A DNA stretch of 64,000 bases from Actinopolymorpha pittospori (GTDB lineage: Bacteria; Actinomycetota; Actinomycetes; Propionibacteriales; Actinopolymorphaceae), in the NCBI RefSeq assembly GCF_014873875.1, contig NZ_JADBEM010000001.1, positions 7,192,001-7,256,000 on the forward strand, read 5' to 3'. The stretch's first letter is position 1, and each line of letters opens with the position of its first letter. Below are positions 42,872 through 51,516 of this stretch, one piece after another. The notes under the pieces are model-generated. The model saw nothing but the letters and a program-made list of their open reading frames with translations, did not search any database and was not told where the DNA came from. Made by a program: the position numbers and the translations under genes.

Positions 42872-43324
42872 ATGAGACCTGAAGAGGCACAGGCCGCGCT
42901 GGACGATGTACGCCGTCGCGGCGCCCAGTCCCGGGCCGAGTACCTGCGGTACGGGTTCTCCCGCCCCTATCTCCTGGTCTCGGCCCTGCTCCTGTTCATC
43001 TCCTTCGCCTCCTTCGACCTGCCGAATCCATGGGGTGGGGCGGTGCTGTTCCCGGCGGTGGTGCTGCTGGTGGGCATGCTGACGGTCTGCCTGCGCCGGG
43101 CGACCGTGCGCAGACCAATGACCTCCGGGGAGGCCCTGCTCGCGGCGGCCGCCGGGATTGCCCTGGTGGGGCTGTTCAGGGGACTGTCGGCGGCAGCGCA
43201 GGCGGGCGGCGTCCCGGTCCCGCACACGGTCGTGGCCGCCGCGCTCAGCGTGGTGAGTCTGCTGGTCGCCGACCGGGTGCGGGACACCCTCGTAGCGCGG
43301 GTACGAGGCACGGACGGGCGTTGA
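42872..43324 (+). CDS. Small integral membrane protein
   Basis: A 150-residue protein, ATG 42872 with GGAAGG/CAGGAA upstream. A soluble start (MRPEEAQAALDDVRRRGAQS) is followed by about four membrane segments (about 32-47, 56-75, 88-105, 115-133). The family is not named, but this layout, with a winged-helix gene directly downstream, is common in actinobacteria. The stop lies 8 bp before the regulator ATG. It may be the sensed or repressed partner. Confidence 0.75.
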   Translation: MRPEEAQAALDDVRRRGAQSRAEYLRYGFSRPYLLVSALLLFISFASFDLPNPWGGAVLFPAVVLLVGMLTVCLRRATVRRPMTSGEALLAAAAGIALVGLFRGLSAAAQAGGVPVPHTVVAAALSVVSLLVADRVRDTLVARVRGTDGR

Positions 43325-43332
43325 AGGCGCTG

Positions 43333-43650
43333 ATGGACAACGACTTCGACGAGTTCCTGCACGTCCCCGCGCGGCTGGCGATCGTCGCGCTGCTGGCGCC
43401 GGCGAGCTGGACGGATTTCGGTTTCGTTCGGGAGGCGGTCGACACCAGCGACTCGGCACTCTCCAAGCAGCTCTCCGCCCTCGCCGCCCAGGGATATGTC
43501 GACATCCAGAAGCAGAAGGGCCTGGGCGCGCGGCGCACCTTGGTGCGACTCACCCCGCAGGGGCGGGAGGCGTTCCGGCGCCATGCCGCGGCCCTGGAGC
43601 GGATCGCCGCCGCGGCCCGGGCCCCAGAGCCCTCCGAACCGACGAGTTGA
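43333..43650 (+). CDS. Winged-helix transcriptional regulator (MarR-like HTH_34)
   Basis: A 105-residue protein, ATG 43333 with GAAGG 5 nt upstream; a TTG at 43321 overlapping the preceding stop is the alternative. It is a single winged helix: FLHVPARLAIVALLAP, VREAVDTSDSALSKQLSALAA, and wing KQKGLGARRTLVRLT. It lacks a ligand domain. It is the obvious binder of the twin repeats at 42800-42844, forming an autoregulated two-gene unit with the membrane protein. Confidence 0.85.
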   Translation: MDNDFDEFLHVPARLAIVALLAPASWTDFGFVREAVDTSDSALSKQLSALAAQGYVDIQKQKGLGARRTLVRLTPQGREAFRRHAAALERIAAAARAPEPSEPTS

Positions 43651-43661
43651 CCTTGTGATGA

Positions 43662-45638
43662 TCAGTCTTCGATGAAGAACTGCGGCAGGTTGGTGGCCCC
43701 CGGGTTTGGATAGAGCCGGACTATGTTCTTCGGAACGTTGTGCAACCGGTCTGTCGCGACTCCGAACGTCCGCGGCGCAAGCGACGTTCCAATCGCATAG
43801 AACTGCTCCTTCGAGATCCTCAGTACCTCCATGAAGAGCCTCTTCTGCTCCTTGAGGTCAACGGTTTGCTGCGCCTCGTCGTAGAGAGCCAGTTGCTCTC
43901 TCACCCGCGCCGGAGGCCGCTCACCAGCTCTGCCTCGCGACTCGTACCACTCGCCCCACGGAACGGCAAACCGTGAGCCCGCTCCTGTGGGCAGATACCA
44001 CTGGGGAATGAGCATCGCGTTCAGGCCGCCGTCGCCTTGGTACACCTGCGCGTCGAAGTCGTTGCCGTTCGTGCGGCTGGTGTACAGGGTGATGTCCAGG
44101 GACTGGATGTTCACGTCAACACCGACAGCCCGCCAGTATCCCCGGACGAGGTCCATCGTGGGTGCGAACGTCGGGTCGCCGTTGGTGGACGGGACCATGA
44201 CCGAGAAGAACAGTCGGCGTCCGTCCGGCCGGAGCCGAAAACCGTTCCCGTCACGTTGGCCCAGTCCTGCACGGTCGAGATGTTCGTTGGCCTTCGCCAG
44301 GTCGTGCTCGGTGTACTGGGTGGCGAACTCCTCGTCGTAGAACACCGACTCCGGCCGGGGAGCCGCCTGCCACGGTCTGCCCTGACGCTGGAGGACTCCT
44401 GTGATGATCTCCTTCCGATCGATGGCGTACGACATGCCGACACGGAAGTCCTTGTTCTGGAAGACTGCTCGAAGAGCTGGATCCTTGTGACAGAGGTTGA
44501 ACGCGATGTTCATGTTGTTGTTGAAGGACCAGTTGCAGTCGAAGAAGTGGAACCTTCCCTGCTCTCGTTTGGAAGCAAGTACCGGCTTGAACGCGGGGGT
44601 GCCGACCCGCCACATGTCGAAGTCGATCTCACCGTTGGATACCTTCAACAGGATTACCTGCGGATCGCTCATGAGATGGTACGCAATCCTGTCGATGTAG
44701 GGCAGTTGGTTGCCGTCGGTGTCGACCTTCCAGTAGTAGGGGTTCCGCTCGAGGACGATCCGACTGGTCGAAGCCGCGGCCGGTTTCCACGCGGACAACG
44801 TGGGAAGGTCCGGGTTACCCCAACGATCGGTCTTCGCGAGCAGGAGCTGGCTCCACTGCGAGAATCCCTGCTGTCTCGCGGAGTCCTCCGCATCCGCGTT
44901 GAACTTCGGGTGGAACCGGCTGAGGTAGTGACGTGGCAGCGTGACCAACGACAGTCCCTCAGAACTCGCGAGCCACATGGGGAAGATGCCGTTGGGGAGG
45001 TCGAACGTGAACGCCACCGTGTGGTTGTCGATCTTCCGGATCTTCGCGGGCGCGCCCGTAGGCGCCAGGTACGCCGGTGCAGCCGGGTACAGCTCCTCGT
45101 TCAGGAGTACGTCGTTGTACGCGAAGAGCAGGTCGTCGGCCGTGAATGGATGCCCGTCCGACCACCGCATGCCCTCGCGAAGGTGGAATCGGTGCTCCTT
45201 GCCGGACTCGTCGATGTCGTACGACTCCGCGATGTCGGGGAAGGTCTTCGTGAAGGTCGGGTCCCAGCGAAGGATCTGGTCGTATCCCGCTGTCGCGTTC
45301 ATCCAGCCGTCCTGTGGACTCTGAATGACCGCATTCAGGGTCCCGCCATAGGTGCCGGTTCGCTCGACGGGCGTGACCACAAGTGGGTTCTTCGGCAACC
45401 GCTCCGCCAGCGGCGGCAGGTCACCCTTCCGGACCATGTCCGCCAGGCCAGGGGCCTGTCGCTCAGTTCCGGGCCCAGGATTTTGGTGTCCACCGCCTGA
45501 CGGGTTCTGCTTCCCATCGCCTGACGGGTCAGTGGACAACAGGTCGCACCCGGTCAAGGATGCCGTGGAGGCGAGGAGTGCGGTGGTCAGCACAAGACGT
45601 CTTGTTGGCACGTTCGCTGAGGCAGGTGGGCGGGTCAT
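43662..45638 (-). CDS. ABC transporter substrate-binding lipoprotein (family 5, peptide type)
   Basis: A 658-residue protein with a Tat/Sec-like start (TRRLVLTTALLAS) and lipobox SLTGC (C31). The mature part shows family 5 marks: GTLNAVI, RFHLREGMRWSDGHPFTADD, PNPGATN near the end, and long inserts making it larger than typical DppA. No family 5 permeases or ATPases are nearby. It lies 155 bp downstream of the sugar permease genes on the same strand. Either it uses a transporter elsewhere or binds an oligosaccharide or peptide for the neighbouring system. A/T in third positions is somewhat more common than in neighbours. Confidence 0.85.
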   Translation of the reverse strand: MTRPPASANVPTRRLVLTTALLASTASLTGCDLLSTDPSGDGKQNPSGGGHQNPGPGTERQAPGLADMVRKGDLPPLAERLPKNPLVVTPVERTGTYGGTLNAVIQSPQDGWMNATAGYDQILRWDPTFTKTFPDIAESYDIDESGKEHRFHLREGMRWSDGHPFTADDLLFAYNDVLLNEELYPAAPAYLAPTGAPAKIRKIDNHTVAFTFDLPNGIFPMWLASSEGLSLVTLPRHYLSRFHPKFNADAEDSARQQGFSQWSQLLLAKTDRWGNPDLPTLSAWKPAAASTSRIVLERNPYYWKVDTDGNQLPYIDRIAYHLMSDPQVILLKVSNGEIDFDMWRVGTPAFKPVLASKREQGRFHFFDCNWSFNNNMNIAFNLCHKDPALRAVFQNKDFRVGMSYAIDRKEIITGVLQRQGRPWQAAPRPESVFYDEEFATQYTEHDLAKANEHLDRAGLGQRDGNGFRLRPDGRRLFFSVMVPSTNGDPTFAPTMDLVRGYWRAVGVDVNIQSLDITLYTSRTNGNDFDAQVYQGDGGLNAMLIPQWYLPTGAGSRFAVPWGEWYESRGRAGERPPARVREQLALYDEAQQTVDLKEQKRLFMEVLRISKEQFYAIGTSLAPRTFGVATDRLHNVPKNIVRLYPNPGATNLPQFFIED

Positions 45639-45793
45639 CGGCGCACCCCTTCCGCGTTGGGACAGAAAGTTGCCACGTTACGGACCGTCGCCGGTGGCCT
45701 CCGGACGGTCACGTCGCGCGTCCAGGGCTGGACATCAGGTCCTGTCATTGGTCCTGCCCCGCGACGTGTGCCCCCCAAGGACGCTCGCCCGCG

Positions 45794-46708
45794 TCAGCGT
45801 CCCGCGAGTCCGGTCAGCGTGATGCCGCGGACGAAGTGCTTCTGGGCGAGGAGGAAGAGGACGAGCAACGGAATGATCGTGATCATCGTCGCCGCCATCA
45901 CGAGGTGCCAGAACTGCCCGAACCTGCCCTGGAACCACATGAGGCCGAGCGGGACGGTGTACTTCTCGTTCTGCGACAGGTAGATCAGCGGGCCCATGAA
46001 GTCGTTGTAGTGCGACAGGCCGGCGAAGATCGCGACGGTCGCCACCGCCGGGCGGCACTGGGGGACGATGACCTGCCAGAGGATCCGGAAGTTCGAGGCG
46101 CCGTCGACCTTCGCCGCCTCGTCGAACTCCTTCGGGATGGTCATCATGTACTGGCGGAGCAGGAAGACGTAGAAGGCCGGCGCGAACCACGCGGGCAACC
46201 ACAGCGGGTAGAACGTGTCGATGAGGTGCAACTGCTTGAAGATCACGAACATCGGCACCAGGGTCACCACCGGCGGCAGCATCATCGTCGCCAGCATCGC
46301 ACCGAAGATGAGGCGGCGGCCGGCCCAGCCCAGGCGTGCCAGCGCGTAGGCCGCCGTGATCGCGCTGAGCACCGAGCCGACGGTTCCCAGGACAGTCACG
46401 ACGAGGGTGTTGACGATGAAGGTCGCGAACGGCAGGCGGGTGAAGACCTCGCCGTAGTTGCTCCAGCGCGGTTGGTTCGGGATCCAGTCCACCGGCACCT
46501 CGAAGACCTGGCCGGGGGCCTTGAGCGACGTACTCGCCACCCACAACAACGGCATCAGGAACGTGATGCCCAACACGATCAGGACGATGTGCAGGAGCAG
46601 GCGTCGCGACCCGACGACCCATCGGGTGTCGCGCCCGGCGCGGTCTGGCACCCGGGCGGCCGCCGAGCCCGTCGACCTGTCCTCTCCTGCGGTCCGGATG
46701 GCATCCAT
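45794..46708 (-). CDS. Carbohydrate ABC transporter permease (MalG type)
   Basis: A 304-residue permease starting ATG 46708, with GGAAGGTGAG upstream. About six membrane segments; the EAA loop is EFDEAAKVDGASNFRILWQVIVP, quoted here as EFDEAAKVDGASNF, and the C-terminal GITLTGLAGR is typical of MalG/UgpE subunits. It forms a heterodimer with the preceding MalF-type protein and takes its ligand from the binding lipoprotein at 47697-49082. No ATPase gene is present, as usual for actinobacteria using a shared MsiK-like ATPase. Confidence 0.92.
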   Translation of the reverse strand: MDAIRTAGEDRSTGSAAARVPDRAGRDTRWVVGSRRLLLHIVLIVLGITFLMPLLWVASTSLKAPGQVFEVPVDWIPNQPRWSNYGEVFTRLPFATFIVNTLVVTVLGTVGSVLSAITAAYALARLGWAGRRLIFGAMLATMMLPPVVTLVPMFVIFKQLHLIDTFYPLWLPAWFAPAFYVFLLRQYMMTIPKEFDEAAKVDGASNFRILWQVIVPQCRPAVATVAIFAGLSHYNDFMGPLIYLSQNEKYTVPLGLMWFQGRFGQFWHLVMAATMITIIPLLVLFLLAQKHFVRGITLTGLAGR

Positions 46709-46743
46709 CGACTCACCTTCCCGTTGCGCGGCCCGCGAGGAGG

Positions 46744-47670
46744 CTAGAGCGCGCCCTCGTAGTAGACCCACCGACGCGAGACCAGGAACTGCAGCAAGGT
46801 CAGCGCCACGACGATGAAGAACAAAAGCCACGACAGGGTGGCCGCGTAGCCCATGTTGAAGTACTGGAAACCGTTCTGGTAGATGTACAGAACGAGGAAG
46901 CGCGTGGCGCCTTCGGGACCACCGTTGGTCATGATGAGCGCCTGGGCGAAGACCTGGAAGCTTCCGATGATCCCGACCACCATGTTGAACAGGATCGTCG
47001 GCGAGATCATCGGGACCGTGATCGACCGGAACCGTTGCCAGGCGTTGGCACCGTCGATCGTGGCCGCCTCGACCAGGGACTGCGGCACGCCCTGAAGGCC
47101 GGCGAGGAAGATGATCATCTGTGGGCCGACGAACCACAGGCTCATGAGGATGAGCGCCGGTACCGCCCATTTCGTGTCGAAGAGCCAGTTGACGGGTCCG
47201 ATCCCGAACCATCCCAGGACGTGGTTCAGGACACCGAACTCGGTGTTGAAGAGTTGGCTGAACACCACGGCACTGGCGACGATCGGTGTGATCGAGGGCA
47301 GATAGAACATCAGCCGGTACAGGGCGAGGCCCCGGATCTTCTGGTTCAGCATCAGCGCGAGAGACAGCGCGACGACGAGCTGGAGCGGCACACCGACGAA
47401 GGTGTAGTAGGCGGTGACGCCGAGCGACTTCCACAGATCCGCGTCGTGAGCGGCCTGCCGGATGTTGTCGAACCCCACGAAGCGGGGCGAGGTGATGAGG
47501 TTCCAGTCCTGGCTGGTGAGGAACAGCGCGTACACCATGGGGCCGAGCCAGAAGATCAGGATTCCGAGTAGGAGCGGACTGGAGTAGAGCAGACCGTCGC
47601 GCAGGGCCCTTCGTCGACGTGCTCCCGGCCGCACGTCGACCTGGGACTTCACTGCGAGGGTGGTGGCCAT
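46744..47670 (-). CDS. Carbohydrate ABC transporter permease (MalF type)
   Basis: A 308-residue permease, ATG 47670 with GGAGGCA upstream. Six membrane segments, N-terminal LLYSSPLLLGILIFWLGP, and the EAA motif SLVEAATIDGANAWQRF. Second gene of the sugar import set. The 26-35 bp gaps on both sides support cotranscription. Confidence 0.92.
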   Translation of the reverse strand: MATTLAVKSQVDVRPGARRRRALRDGLLYSSPLLLGILIFWLGPMVYALFLTSQDWNLITSPRFVGFDNIRQAAHDADLWKSLGVTAYYTFVGVPLQLVVALSLALMLNQKIRGLALYRLMFYLPSITPIVASAVVFSQLFNTEFGVLNHVLGWFGIGPVNWLFDTKWAVPALILMSLWFVGPQMIIFLAGLQGVPQSLVEAATIDGANAWQRFRSITVPMISPTILFNMVVGIIGSFQVFAQALIMTNGGPEGATRFLVLYIYQNGFQYFNMGYAATLSWLLFFIVVALTLLQFLVSRRWVYYEGAL

Positions 47671-47696
47671 CGAATGCCTCCTGGTCGCGCGGCGAG

Positions 47697-49082
47697 TCAG
47701 TTGCCCGACGGTTCGCGTTCGGCCCAGTACCTGTCAAGTACGCGTTGCAGAGCCGGCTGGTACTGCTCGACGATCTCCGCCGCGCTTCGCTGGCCGGACT
47801 GCAGGGCGGTCCACATCGAGTCCAACGGTTCACCCCCGTAGGCGTTGATGGGGGACCCTTCTCCCATCACCAGCGGCGTGGTGCCCTCCCGCTGGCTCAC
47901 CACGAACGCGTCGGTGTTGTGGAAGCGGAAGTCCCGCCCGGCGATCGGCGCCCAGATCCGCTCCACGTTCGTGGGCGTGGCGCACATCCGGGCGCCCTCG
48001 GCGATGATGCGCTGCCCCACGTCACCGGTGATGAACTTGATCAGCTCCCACGCGCCCTCCTTGTGGGTGGACTGTGCCGCCATCACGTGGCCGTGGATGT
48101 GGGCGTAGCTGTAGTTGCCGCCGCCGGTGCCGGCCGGGGGCGGAACCACGTCGTAGTTGATGCCCGCCTTGGTGGTCGCGAGCGGCCCGTAGAGGTTGGG
48201 GAGATACCACGGGCCCTCGAGCACCATGGCCACGCGTCCGGTCGCGAAACTGATGCCGCCGCCCTGGATGGCCGAGGGGCCGGGTGACCATCCCTTCGAG
48301 ATCGCGTCGCACAGCGTGAACTGCAGGGCCGAGACGATGTCGGGCTGGTTCCACATCGCCTTGGTCGGCTCGACCACCCGGTCCCACTCGACCTCACCGT
48401 TGCGGCGCATGAACGGCACCGCTCGCCCGTAGGCGCCCAGGAAGCCACCCGCCTGCGCCCAGCCGTAGTACTTCTTGCCGCCCTCGGTGAAGGTGAGTTC
48501 CGGGACCATCTGCTGGAACTCCTCCCAGGTCCAGCCTGGGCGGGGATAGGGCACGCGACGTTTGTCGAAGAGGTCCTTGTTGTAGTACATGACGAGCGAC
48601 CCACCATCGACCGGCGCCATGTAGGTCTGGTTCTTCCACCTGGTGTTCCAGGTGAAGTTCTCGATGTTCGGCCACCGCTCGCGCACGCCGTCCCGTTCGA
48701 TGAACTCGTCGAGGGGGTGCAGGACCCTGCTTTCCGCGTACGGCTGCCACATCCAGCCCTGGATGTACATCACGTCCGCCGGGATTCCCCCGGCGAAGTT
48801 CGCCAGCACCTTCGCGTAGTAGTCGCCGGTGTACTGCTCGGCCTTGGCTCGGTAGGTGTCCTGGGACTGGTGCCACGCGTTGAGGATCTTCTCGTAGATC
48901 GCCGCGTCGGAGACGTCACCCCAGACCGACAGGCGGATCCTGGTGTGCTTGCTCGTCGCCGGGACGAAGCCCTCGATGGTCCCGTCGGGTAGAACGCCAC
49001 ACCCGGAGGCCGCGGCGGCAACTGTGCCTATCCCGGCAGCCCCGATGAAGCCGCGTCTGGTCATCCCCGCACGCCGTTCCAT
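47697..49082 (-). CDS. Carbohydrate ABC transporter substrate-binding lipoprotein (family 1)
   Basis: A 461-residue protein. ATG 49082 is preferred because GAGGAGG lies about 11 nt upstream; ATGs at 49121 and 49064 are alternatives. Residues 9-12 are a twin Arg (TRRGFIG), and AASGC gives lipidated C28, so a Tat-exported lipoprotein. Family 1 features include ADVMYIQGWMW, MYYNKDLFDKRRVPYPRPGW and GRVAMVLEGPW. It delivers a sugar or polyol to the two permeases. The PhyH-type gene upstream suggests that import is tied to oxidation of some small molecule. Confidence 0.9.
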   Translation of the reverse strand: MERRAGMTRRGFIGAAGIGTVAAAASGCGVLPDGTIEGFVPATSKHTRIRLSVWGDVSDAAIYEKILNAWHQSQDTYRAKAEQYTGDYYAKVLANFAGGIPADVMYIQGWMWQPYAESRVLHPLDEFIERDGVRERWPNIENFTWNTRWKNQTYMAPVDGGSLVMYYNKDLFDKRRVPYPRPGWTWEEFQQMVPELTFTEGGKKYYGWAQAGGFLGAYGRAVPFMRRNGEVEWDRVVEPTKAMWNQPDIVSALQFTLCDAISKGWSPGPSAIQGGGISFATGRVAMVLEGPWYLPNLYGPLATTKAGINYDVVPPPAGTGGGNYSYAHIHGHVMAAQSTHKEGAWELIKFITGDVGQRIIAEGARMCATPTNVERIWAPIAGRDFRFHNTDAFVVSQREGTTPLVMGEGSPINAYGGEPLDSMWTALQSGQRSAAEIVEQYQPALQRVLDRYWAEREPSGN

Positions 49083-49156
49083 GAGCTTCTGCGCCTCCTC
49101 GACTTCTGCGCCGGGCAGCATGCCTGGGCCCGTGCGGTCAGCGGTCGCAGCCGCCT

Positions 49157-50044
49157 TCACCGGTGGGCCGCACGTAGGGCCGGGCCCACGTCGATCGTTC
49201 CCTTGTAGGCATAGGGGTCCTGCCCGGCGACCAGCACGACGTCGCGGTAGTCCCACTTGGCGACGTGCACATCGTCTGGCACACGGCGCCACGGCAGCAG
49301 CGACTCGGCGCTCATGTAGTGGTTGGCCAGCGCGCGGCGGAAGCCGTGGCGGCCGGAGTTCGGCAGCGACCGGTGCAACAGGTAGCCGTTGAAGATCACC
49401 GCCGCGCCCGCCGGGATCTCCACCGGGACGGCGTCCTCGTCCTGGTAGGGGAAGTCGTACAACTCCACCGCGCAGTCGAACCGCTCGTCGTCCTGCTCAC
49501 GGTCGGGGTAGAGGACACCGCGGCGGTGCGAACCCGGGAGCACCCACAGGCAACCGTTCTCGATCGTCGCGTCGTCCAACGCGATCCAGGCCGCGGTGAG
49601 GGAGCGGTCACGGGTCGGGATGAAGAACTCGTCCTGGTGCCAGGCCTGACCCGGTTTTCCTTCGGCCTTCACGAACAGCATCGACTGCATGGCCTTGACG
49701 TTCGGGCCGATCAGCCGGGTGAGGACGTCCACGATCCGCGGATGGTGGAAGGATCGGGCGATGACCTGCGACAGTTTGTTCGGGAAATGGATGCACAGAT
49801 AGCGCCGCATCACATCGTCGTCCGACTCCTCGGCGCTGGCCTGGAACCCGTCGCGGATCTCCCCCAGGTCGCCACGGCACAACCGCACCCCCTCGAGGTT
49901 GATCTCCGCCACCTCATCGGGCGTCAGGGCGTTCTTCAACACCCCGAACCCGTCCTCGCGAATCTGCTCGATCAACGCGTCGTCAACGGTCTCGTGCAGC
50001 ACCACCGAAGCTGACTTCGTACCGGCTGAGTCACCAGCGGACAT
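49157..50044 (-). CDS. Phytanoyl-CoA dioxygenase (PhyH) family protein
   Basis: A 295-residue Fe(II)/2-oxoglutarate oxygenase, ATG 50044 with GAAGGAGCC upstream. The iron triad is H136 and D138 in AWHQDEFF and H224 in YLLHRSLPN, with a downstream Arg for 2-oxoglutarate. Bacterial members hydroxylate secondary metabolites, osmolytes or nucleosides, rarely phytanoyl-CoA. It heads the sugar transporter operon (74 bp before the binding protein), a common actinobacterial arrangement, so it probably modifies the imported compound. Confidence 0.9.
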   Translation of the reverse strand: MSAGDSAGTKSASVVLHETVDDALIEQIREDGFGVLKNALTPDEVAEINLEGVRLCRGDLGEIRDGFQASAEESDDDVMRRYLCIHFPNKLSQVIARSFHHPRIVDVLTRLIGPNVKAMQSMLFVKAEGKPGQAWHQDEFFIPTRDRSLTAAWIALDDATIENGCLWVLPGSHRRGVLYPDREQDDERFDCAVELYDFPYQDEDAVPVEIPAGAAVIFNGYLLHRSLPNSGRHGFRRALANHYMSAESLLPWRRVPDDVHVAKWDYRDVVLVAGQDPYAYKGTIDVGPALRAAHR

Positions 50045-50138
50045 TGAAGGCTCCTTCAGGAGAAGGCTTCCCCGCCAACTCAGCATGCGCGGAGCGGCGT
50101 CGCGCCGCTACGCCCTCGACTGGCCATTACCGGTCCGA

Positions 50139-50156
50139 CCGTTTCCGACGGAACGG
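50139..50156. promoter_or_regulatory. Imperfect palindrome upstream of the PhyH/transporter operon
   Basis: CCGTT and AACGG face each other across 8 bp, 95 bp upstream of the PhyH start. The form vaguely resembles LacI-type operators of sugar operons, but no LacI gene is nearby. Confidence 0.3.
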
Positions 50157-50333
50157 CTGCAATGCGGCAGAGAAGGAAAGGCGCCCGGGCATACTCGACG
50201 CCTGGCTACTTCAAGAAATGGCGCAACCGAGCACTGAGCACTCGAAGATCATGGAGTAAGTCCGCAACACCTGTGCCCGAGCCCGGCACCTCCGCACCGG
50301 AGGCGCCGGACCCGGACGTGGGTGGATCGGCTG

Positions 50334-51320
50334 TCAGCTGGTCGCGTCGAGCGCTGGTGCGCGTTCCAGCAGGGCGGTCCTGGTCCGGCGGCGCCAGGTC
50401 CGGGCCAGGTTGGTGACGTTGTCCGGCGTGGAGTGACCCAGGTCGACGACTGCCAGGGACGCCGAACCGTCCTGATCGCACTGCGCGACCCATTCGCCGT
50501 CCGGCGGGACCACCCCCGACGGCGCGACCGGGCTGTGCTGGGCGGGGACGGCGAGGCTTGCCCAGTAGCTGTTGGTGGCCGCGTGGGCGAGCGCCTCGTT
50601 GGCCACCATCGTGCTGAAGGGCACACTTCCGGTCGTGGAGATCAGGACGACGTCGACGTCGAGTCGTTCGTACTCCATGAACAGCTCAGGGAAGTGGGAG
50701 TCCATCCCCAACGCGCAACCGAACCGCAGACCGTCGACGTCGAAGGTGACCGGGGCCGCGCCGGGGGTGTACATGTAGGTGATCTTCGTGGTCGACAGGG
50801 TGCGTTCGTCGTAGCGGGCGACCACGTCACCCTGGTCGGAGATGACGTACATGCTGTTGTGCGGGCGGTCCTGCCCGGAGAGCTGGTGCACCGAACCGAG
50901 GACCGTCCAGATCCCGAGCTCCCTGCCCAGGTCGGTCGTCGCGGCAAGCTCTCGCCGCAGCACGTCCCATTCGAACCTGCTCCAGTCCGAGGGGCCCACC
51001 TGGTCCGGGCCCTGCGAGGACATGACGAACTTGCTGGGGAAGCAGGTGGCTCCCTCGGTGAAGTGCACGATCCTCGCGCCGGCCTGGTGGGCCTCACGCA
51101 TCATGCGGCGCAGCTCGGCACCGCTCTCGCGCAGTTCGGCGCTGCTGGTGGGGTCTTCGCGGACGGTGGTCTGGGCCACCGCGAACCGCAGGCTTCTGGA
51201 CTCCGGCATCACGTCTCCTGTGAGAGTGGATCGGAAGTGCCGGAGGGCAGTCGTGTAGGACTCGCCCGTCTTGGCGGCGCGGGCACGCACCCTGCGTTTG
51301 AGATTCCTGTTCGCTGTCAT
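50334..51320 (-). CDS. Nitrilase-fold protein lacking catalytic Lys and Cys
   Basis: A 328-residue protein, ATG 51320 with GGAAGG 6 nt upstream. Residues 1-35 (LKRRVRARAAKTGESYTTAL) form a basic ribbon-helix-helix-like segment. From 45 on it is a carbon-nitrogen hydrolase fold. The catalytic Glu is present (E89 in VHFTEGA). Where the family has YxK the sequence is YDER (E173), and where it has ICYDxxFP it is LGMDSHFP (G206). Two of three catalytic residues are therefore gone, although the fold motifs around them are intact. It is probably a pseudoenzyme with a binding or regulatory role. It stands alone on the minus strand, 289 bp upstream of the PhyH operon. Confidence 0.75.
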   Translation of the reverse strand: MTANRNLKRRVRARAAKTGESYTTALRHFRSTLTGDVMPESRSLRFAVAQTTVREDPTSSAELRESGAELRRMMREAHQAGARIVHFTEGATCFPSKFVMSSQGPDQVGPSDWSRFEWDVLRRELAATTDLGRELGIWTVLGSVHQLSGQDRPHNSMYVISDQGDVVARYDERTLSTTKITYMYTPGAAPVTFDVDGLRFGCALGMDSHFPELFMEYERLDVDVVLISTTGSVPFSTMVANEALAHAATNSYWASLAVPAQHSPVAPSGVVPPDGEWVAQCDQDGSASLAVVDLGHSTPDNVTNLARTWRRRTRTALLERAPALDATS

Positions 51321-51516
51321 CTGGCCTTCCACGCCTCGAACGCCGGTCCCCCAGCGACCACGCCCGAGACGATCGGACCATGACAACAGCCTGAGAACGA
51401 GAGCCCCTTTACCTCCGCGACGGACCGCGCTGGGGACGGTCACCGAAGGTCAGGCGTAGGCCACGCCGCCGCACATCCTGCCGAGACCATGCCTCGCGGT
51501 CAACCTGGCTCGCCCA

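Noticed and set aside
50045..50333. A small gene between PhyH and the nitrilase-fold gene
   Set aside because: No frame has a ribosome site with plausible codon use; it reads as promoter DNA.
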